Below, piece after piece: positions 4,510 to 7,400 of a stretch of DNA of 7,400 nucleotides. Every line of letters begins with the position of its first letter. Position 1 is the stretch's first letter. The stretch is taken from positions 1-7,400 of the forward strand of contig CAYMKE010000168.1 of NCBI GenBank assembly GCA_964390955.1. Reading direction: 5' to 3'. The position numbers and the translations under genes are program-made. Below the pieces are notes generated by a model that saw only the letters and a list, made by a program, of their open reading frames with translations, was not told where the DNA came from and made no database searches. This DNA comes from CAYMKE01 sp964390955 (lineage in GTDB: Bacteria; Bacteroidota; Bacteroidia; Bacteroidales; JBBRXJ01).

Positions 4510-7400
4510 ATGAACCCTATAATTCGATACTTATTAATATTTTTTTTTGTAATAATATCCGTGAAATTTGGTTTTGCTCAAACTGATACAGAATTTTGGT
4601 TTGCAGCACCTGAAATCACACAGGGTCATGGAGACAGACCTGTTTCTTTGGTTATAACAACTTTAGAGAATGCCAGTAGCGTTACAATAAGCTTACCGGC
4701 AAATCCGGCATTCTCTCCTATATCTTTTAATATACCAGACAACTCCGTTAACCGATATGATTTAACTCCTTATATTGATGAAATAGAAAATAAGATAGCA
4801 GATTCAGTACTGAATAGAGGAGTTCTGGTGAGTACATCAACTCCTGTTAGTGCTTATTATGAAATTGCAGGGACAAACAATTATGATGATCCTGGGCAGG
4901 ATAATGAAGAAACAAACACGGATATACTCGCATTAAAGGGAAGATATGGATTGGGAACGGAATTTCATATTATCCAACAAAACAAATGGGAATCACAAAA
5001 TGCGAAAGCATATACTCCTAATGCCGTGCGTTCATTTGAAATAGTGGCAACAGAAGACAATACCACCATTACCATTAATCCAACAGAAGACGTGATAGGC
5101 CATACAGCAGGCACTCCATTTAATGTAGTATTAGACAAAGGGCAATCCTTTTCTGTGCAAATACCAGCAATGGATGATGGCGTTTATAAATCACTTGCAG
5201 GTTCTGTCGTTACTTCGGATAAAGACATTGCCATCACTATTGCTAGTGATAGCCAGTATGCTCAGGGGTATGATTTATTAGCAGACCAGACTATTCCAAT
5301 AGACAGGATAGGCAAGGAATACATTGCAATAAAAGGACAATCAAATACAGATAAAGAATGTGTATTTGTGATGGCAGTTGAAAATACTACCTATGTTGAA
5401 TTTAATGGAACAGATGGGGTTACAATAGATGCCGGTGTTCCCACTTATTATTGTTTTGATGCAACAAGTGAAGGTTATCTGTATATTGAGGCAGATAAAG
5501 ATGTATATGTATACCAAACGAGTGGTGTAATTGAATTAGGAGCTGCCGTTCTTCCTCCTTTAGATGAATGTACAGGGTCGAATGAAGTAGGATTTACACG
5601 AAATCATGTATATTACAGGGACGCTGCAAACAAAGATACTGAAAAGATGTGGATGAACATTATCTTGCAAGACCCTGCTGATCCTTCTGAAATACCGGAA
5701 GATAACTTTAGCTTTAATGTCAATGGAATAGAAGTTCCCGGAGTCATTCAAGCAACTGATTTTGAACCTGTAAACACAACATTCAGTGGAACCTGGCTTG
5801 CAGCGCGTATTGAAATAGATACAAATGATGTGAAAGTTGGTGACGCAGTCAGGGTAACCAATGATTCTGCTGTTTTTCACCTTGGTTATTTACATGGACA
5901 TGATTATTCATCCCGTTTTGGTTATCTTGCCGGATTTAACGATTTCGATGTGGATGTGATGGTAGAGGGAATACCCGGAGACACAGCAGGGATATGTGTA
6001 GGCCAGGATTATCAATTGGTTGCAACAGGGGGAACCCGGTATGAATGGACCGGTACGCTTACGGCACTCAGCTTTTTGTCAGATGTTAATATCTCCAACC
6101 CCATTATTAATGTCCCTGCCGGAAATGAAGGATCTTATCAATATATTGTAGATATTTATAATCCCTGTCAGGTTACTCCTAAAAAAGATACTCTTGTTGT
6201 GATTGCAGGGCCAAAGCCTGCTGCCCCCGGAGGAGATGATGTGTTAGTATGCCTGGGAGAACCTGTCCCTGATTTATCAGCAACCAGTACAGAGACTTCC
6301 CCTTATTTTCATTGGTATAGTGATTCTTTATTATTAAATCTCCAACAAAGTAGTGCAAGCAATACTTATGCAACCGGGCATACCCAAAAAGGAACTTATT
6401 CTTATTGGGTTACACAAACGATTAGTGGAGCAGCAACTTGTGAAAGCGATTCGCATAAAATTACTCTCACTATAAGGCCCGATTCATTGGCTCATCTGAC
6501 CATTACTGACCCCGCCCCCGCCTGCCCGTCGGTTGACTTAACCGATTTGTCAATTATTGACGGCAGTAGCGGAGGTATCTCAGAAACCATTTCTTTTCAA
6601 GATGGTGTATTCCCTGATCTAACTTATAATGGGACCAAGGATGTCTCAATCGCCGGTGGATTTGAAGAAAATAACAATAAAGAAGGAGAGGCATTGTTTG
6701 TGACTGACCGGCATAGTACATTGATAAAATGGGATTTGAGCCAAATACCGGCAAATTCTAAAATTACAAGTGCTGAAATCTCATTTTATACTAAGACAGT
6801 ATCATCTTATTCCCCGCCTATTTATGAAATAACAAAAGACTGGGTCATAGATGAAGTAACATATAATGAATATAAAAGCGATTTTTCATGGGAGACAGCT
6901 GGAGCCACCGGGGCAGGCGATCATGGGAGTACGGTATTGGGCACAATTAATACGGTAAATAATAATACAATGGAATCCCATACACTAAACACTGATGGGT
7001 TACAAGTGATTCAGGATTGGGTGAATGGGGTGTCTGCTAATAATGGATTCATTATACAGGATTATAGTATCTCCAGTTTCAGCGCTGGCCCACAATTTGA
7101 ACATGAAGGAGCCACAACGGCTGATCAACATCCAAAATTAACGGTTAGTTATGTTCATTATCCCCTTTCTTATTGGGAAGATACTTCTGCCACCACAGAA
7201 CTCATCAGGCCAGACAGCGTAACCACATCCGGCACCTATTATATCAAACTTGGCAATGAACCATGCGCAGATATAGAACCTGTAAATGTAGTGATAAACT
7301 GTTGCCCCGACAGCCTCATCACCGGTGCAACTATCACAGACGTGGAATGCTATGGAGATAATACCGGCGAAATAGATGTAACTGTAGATCACGGAACATC
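4510..7400 (+). CDS. Large secreted surface protein: IgGFc-binding-like region, Ig-like, DNRLRE and SprB-type domains (3' end beyond window)
   Basis: Exported multidomain protein, probably a cell-surface adhesin or T9SS client; 963 codons are visible with no stop. ATG 4510 is the only start after an in-frame TAA at 4486-4488. No Shine-Dalgarno is seen. A signal peptide spans residues 1-23 (hydrophobic 7-18, cleavage likely after FGFA). Residues about 25-485 resemble the IgGFc-binding N-terminal family of Bacteroidota: FWFAAPEIT and GHGDRP near the start, then AYYEIAG, DILALKG, NTTITI, AGTPF, LLADQTIP and AVLPPLDECTGSNEV. A PKD/Ig-like domain follows (about 487-565), then a CHU_C-associated Ig-like domain (about 569-656). 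Next is an Ig-like repeat (about 683-929) interrupted by a DNRLRE/CBM96-like domain (about 692-884). A SprB-type repeat starts at about 939 (ITDVECYGDNTGEIDVTV). More SprB repeats and a C-terminal sorting domain are expected downstream but unseen. GC content is visibly higher than in the HTCS gene. 'IgGFc-binding' is a family name; no antibody binding is implied. Confidence 0.92.
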   Translation, partial: MNPIIRYLLIFFFVIISVKFGFAQTDTEFWFAAPEITQGHGDRPVSLVITTLENASSVTISLPANPAFSPISFNIPDNSVNRYDLTPYIDEIENKIADSVLNRGVLVSTSTPVSAYYEIAGTNNYDDPGQDNEETNTDILALKGRYGLGTEFHIIQQNKWESQNAKAYTPNAVRSFEIVATEDNTTITINPTEDVIGHTAGTPFNVVLDKGQSFSVQIPAMDDGVYKSLAGSVVTSDKDIAITIASDSQYAQGYDLLADQTIPIDRIGKEYIAIKGQSNTDKECVFVMAVENTTYVEFNGTDGVTIDAGVPTYYCFDATSEGYLYIEADKDVYVYQTSGVIELGAAVLPPLDECTGSNEVGFTRNHVYYRDAANKDTEKMWMNIILQDPADPSEIPEDNFSFNVNGIEVPGVIQATDFEPVNTTFSGTWLAARIEIDTNDVKVGDAVRVTNDSAVFHLGYLHGHDYSSRFGYLAGFNDFDVDVMVEGIPGDTAGICVGQDYQLVATGGTRYEWTGTLTALSFLSDVNISNPIINVPAGNEGSYQYIVDIYNPCQVTPKKDTLVVIAGPKPAAPGGDDVLVCLGEPVPDLSATSTETSPYFHWYSDSLLLNLQQSSASNTYATGHTQKGTYSYWVTQTISGAATCESDSHKITLTIRPDSLAHLTITDPAPACPSVDLTDLSIIDGSSGGISETISFQDGVFPDLTYNGTKDVSIAGGFEENNNKEGEALFVTDRHSTLIKWDLSQIPANSKITSAEISFYTKTVSSYSPPIYEITKDWVIDEVTYNEYKSDFSWETAGATGAGDHGSTVLGTINTVNNNTMESHTLNTDGLQVIQDWVNGVSANNGFIIQDYSISSFSAGPQFEHEGATTADQHPKLTVSYVHYPLSYWEDTSATTELIRPDSVTTSGTYYIKLGNEPCADIEPVNVVINCCPDSLITGATITDVECYGDNTGEIDVTVDHGT
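6583..7161 (+). other. DNRLRE (CBM96-like) domain inserted in an Ig-like repeat
   Basis: Residues about 692-884 of the surface protein read as a DNRLRE-type beta-sandwich. It opens with FQDGVFPDLTYNGTKDVSI, followed by the core LIKWDLSQIPANSKITSAEI (738-757), then DWVIDEVTYNEY and, near the end, IQDWVNGVSANNGFII. Some relatives bind polysaccharides. The flanking sequence is two halves of a different domain: LTITDPAPACPSVDLTD before it, and LSYWEDTSATTELIRPDSV then GTYYIKLG after it. The edges are good to about ten residues. Confidence 0.7.

Noticed and set aside
5560..5880. Reverse-strand open frame of about 106 codons
   Set aside because: It lies wholly inside the forward surface-protein gene, whose frame gives a coherent IgGFc-binding-like protein. 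The reverse translation has no recognisable motif. The same applies to the shorter reverse frames at 6179-6373, 6554-6754 and 7138-7392.

Overview
The window suggests a member of the Bacteroidota with an AT-rich genome. Three things support this. There is a hybrid two-component system (HTCS) with a two-propeller sensor, a family almost confined to this phylum. There is a very long secreted protein built of IgGFc-binding-like, Ig-like and SprB-type modules, typical of type IX secretion (T9SS) clients. Starts lack strong Shine-Dalgarno sequences, and a Bacteroidota-type -7 element (TAnnTTTG) lies upstream of the second gene. The genus cannot be named from the sequence.

Positions 49-4128 hold one HTCS gene on the + strand, interrupted by a single in-frame TAG at 3451-3453. 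The upstream part (49-3453) encodes a signal peptide, 14 Reg_prop blades, a Y_Y_Y domain, one membrane segment, a HisKA/HATPase kinase and the first strand of a receiver domain. The downstream part (3454-4128, same frame) encodes the rest of the receiver and an AraC-type DNA-binding domain. Joined, it is about 1359 codons, a normal HTCS length. The gene is therefore a recent nonsense pseudogene, a readthrough gene or a sequencing error.

Positions 4129-4509 are a non-coding, AT-rich gap. It holds a terminator-like hairpin, a tandem 11-bp near-repeat, a candidate promoter for the next gene, and an 11-bp perfect inverted repeat centred on that promoter's -7 element.

Positions 4510-7400 hold the first 963 codons of a large exported surface protein that runs off the window. 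Its order is signal peptide, IgGFc-binding-like N-terminal region, PKD/Ig-like domain, CHU_C-associated Ig-like domain, an Ig-like repeat split by an inserted DNRLRE (CBM96-like) domain, and the start of a SprB-type repeat.

The HTCS would sense a ligand in the periplasm and act as a DNA-binding regulator. The adhesin-like gene next to it is an obvious candidate target, but that link is inference from position only. No susC/susD or glycoside hydrolase gene is visible. I see no RNA gene, CRISPR array, insertion sequence or previously undescribed system. The most notable points are the stop codon inside the receiver and the nested domain in the surface protein.
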